DNA from: a bacterium
GTDB taxonomy: Bacteria > Cyanobacteriota > Vampirovibrionia > Gastranaerophilales > Gastranaerophilaceae
Direction of reading: 5' to 3'
DNA length: 5,751 nucleotides
Assembly (NCBI GenBank): GCA_017541565.1
Contig: JAFXYU010000054.1
Coordinates: 1 to 5,751, forward strand
Part shown: positions 4,832-5,751 of the stretch, piece by piece
How the letters are laid out: every line of letters starts with the position of its first letter
Position numbering within the stretch: the stretch's first letter is position 1
Translations under genes and position numbers: made by a program
Notes under the pieces: model-generated
What the model was told of the DNA's origin: nothing
What the model saw: the letters and a program-made list of their open reading frames with translations, nothing else
The model's database searches: none

Positions 4832-5751
4832 ATGAAAAGATACGGAATAATAGGTGGCGGACCTGCGGGATATACTGCCGGCATGATGCTGGCATCAGCG
4901 GGTAATGAAGTTGTGCTTTTTGAAAAAGATAAATTGGGAGGAACATGTCTTAATCGCGGGTGTATTCCGACAAAATCCTTTTTACATTCATCCGATTTAT
5001 ATTCAGAAGTCAAAAATAATACTTGCGGGATAGAGGCGGAAAACATCAAATTTGATTTTTCAAAGGTTGTTGAAAAGAAAAATAATACCATAGAAAAAAT
5101 AAGAAAATCACTGGAACTTGCGGTTAAAAATTCAGGTGTGAAAACGGTTTACGCTGAGGCTTGTATTAGGGATAAAAATACTGTTTTTGCAAATTGTGAA
5201 GAATATAAATTTGACAAAATTATTCTCGCAACCGGTGCTAAACCGAGAGTTATAAAAGGATTGGAATTTGATGGTGATTTCATATTGAGTTCTGATGATA
5301 TTTTGGAAATTCAGAAATTGCCGAAATCAATTCTCATAGTTGGTTCAGGTGCAATCGGGATTGAGTGGGCAAGAATTTTATCAAACTTTGATGTGGAAGT
5401 TACTATTGTAGAAATGGCTGAACACCTCGTTCCTCTTGCTGACATAGAGGTGTCCAAGAGAGTGGAACGTATATTTAAACAGAAAAAAATAAAATTCTAT
5501 CTCAATGATTGTGTGGAAAATGTTGAAAATAAACAGGTTACATTGAAAAGCGGAATTGTTTTAGCACCGGAAAAAATTCTTGTTGCTGTCGGAAGAGTTC
5601 CTGTTTGTCCGGCATGTGAGTGTGAGACGATTCTGGGTGATGCATGCGGCGAAATTCAACTTGCGCATTATGCAATACATCAGGCAAAACAAGAGGTACT
5701 TGGCATTCCGTTTGACAAAAAACTTGTTCCGGCGGTTATATATGGTGAACC
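4832..5751 (+). CDS. lpdA: Dihydrolipoyl dehydrogenase-like flavoprotein, C-terminus beyond window
   Basis: Lipoamide dehydrogenase (E3) reoxidises dihydrolipoyl groups of 2-oxoacid dehydrogenase or glycine-cleavage complexes, passing electrons through a disulfide and FAD to NAD+. The 306 complete codons show the FAD-binding GIIGGGPAG (5-13), the redox disulfide GGTCLNRGCIPTKS with Cys39 and Cys44, ILATGAKPR (131-139), the NAD-binding IVGSGAIGIE (169-178), and ILVAVGRVP (249-257). The FAD-ribityl Asp is probably Asp270 in GDACGEIQLAH. Oddly, only 11 residues separate VGRVP from GD, against about 36 in E. coli Lpd, and the bridge contains CPACEC (259-264). The segment before KILVAVGR and the stretch before VPAVIYGEP also look short. 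GAGGAG lies 6 nt before the ATG. The dimerisation domain with its His-Glu pair is off the window. Mercuric reductase or another disulfide oxidoreductase is possible but less likely. Confidence 0.85.
   Translation, partial: MKRYGIIGGGPAGYTAGMMLASAGNEVVLFEKDKLGGTCLNRGCIPTKSFLHSSDLYSEVKNNTCGIEAENIKFDFSKVVEKKNNTIEKIRKSLELAVKNSGVKTVYAEACIRDKNTVFANCEEYKFDKIILATGAKPRVIKGLEFDGDFILSSDDILEIQKLPKSILIVGSGAIGIEWARILSNFDVEVTIVEMAEHLVPLADIEVSKRVERIFKQKKIKFYLNDCVENVENKQVTLKSGIVLAPEKILVAVGRVPVCPACECETILGDACGEIQLAHYAIHQAKQEVLGIPFDKKLVPAVIYGE

Noticed and set aside
4768..5091. A 107-codon minus-strand open frame opposite the start of the lipoamide dehydrogenase gene
   Set aside because: It is antisense to the FAD-binding and redox-disulfide motifs of a clear flavoprotein gene and shows no protein-like features.
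1..5751. CRISPR arrays, tRNA/rRNA genes, insertion sequences or attachment sites
   Set aside because: No spaced long direct repeats, cloverleaf or rRNA-like sequence, transposase or integrase motif, or terminal repeats were found on either strand.

Overview
The window is AT-rich and carries five protein-coding genes. Two are partial and run off the ends. The lineage that fits best is Gastranaerophilales/Melainabacteria (non-photosynthetic gut Cyanobacteriota). I infer this from low GC, consensus-like Shine-Dalgarno sites, anaerobe-type metabolism (pyruvate phosphate dikinase, an acyl-CoA-dehydratase-activase-like Fe-S protein), and two small membrane proteins whose style ('MNIQPI...' N-terminus, an 'LLPQE' motif) resembles uncharacterised proteins I recall from that group. 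This rests on memory, not a search; a Firmicutes host is not excluded.

Layout: (1) 1-1486, minus strand: the N-terminal 495 codons of ppdK, covering the ATP-binding region and the phosphohistidine swivel domain. (2) 1487-1828: a 342-bp gap with no gene but dense symmetry. It holds a leader hairpin, a perfect 19-bp palindrome, an 11-bp inverted repeat enclosing helically phased direct repeats, and an intrinsic terminator pointing along the plus strand although no plus-strand gene precedes it. (3) 1829-2908, minus strand: a stand-alone protein related to the C-terminal half of 2-hydroxyacyl-CoA dehydratase activases (DUF2229/COG3580-like). (4) 2909-3010: a compact divergent promoter region. (5) 3011-3481, plus strand: ruvC, whose promoter predicts a transcript starting exactly on its ATG. 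(6) 3583-4792, plus strand: two overlapping genes for small predicted membrane proteins of unknown function. (7) 4832-end, plus strand: a dihydrolipoyl dehydrogenase-like flavoprotein with all N-terminal cofactor motifs. It appears to lack about 25 residues between the NAD domain and the second FAD-binding segment, and has a Cys-rich CPACEC stretch there.

The genes do not form one pathway. PpdK interconverts pyruvate and PEP, the lipoamide dehydrogenase serves 2-oxoacid dehydrogenase or glycine-cleavage complexes, and RuvC resolves Holliday junctions. No mobile element, CRISPR array, tRNA or rRNA was recognised. The points most worth a second look are the shortened lipoamide dehydrogenase, the predicted leaderless ruvC, the unknown membrane-protein pair, and the regulatory patch with an orphan terminator upstream of ppdK.
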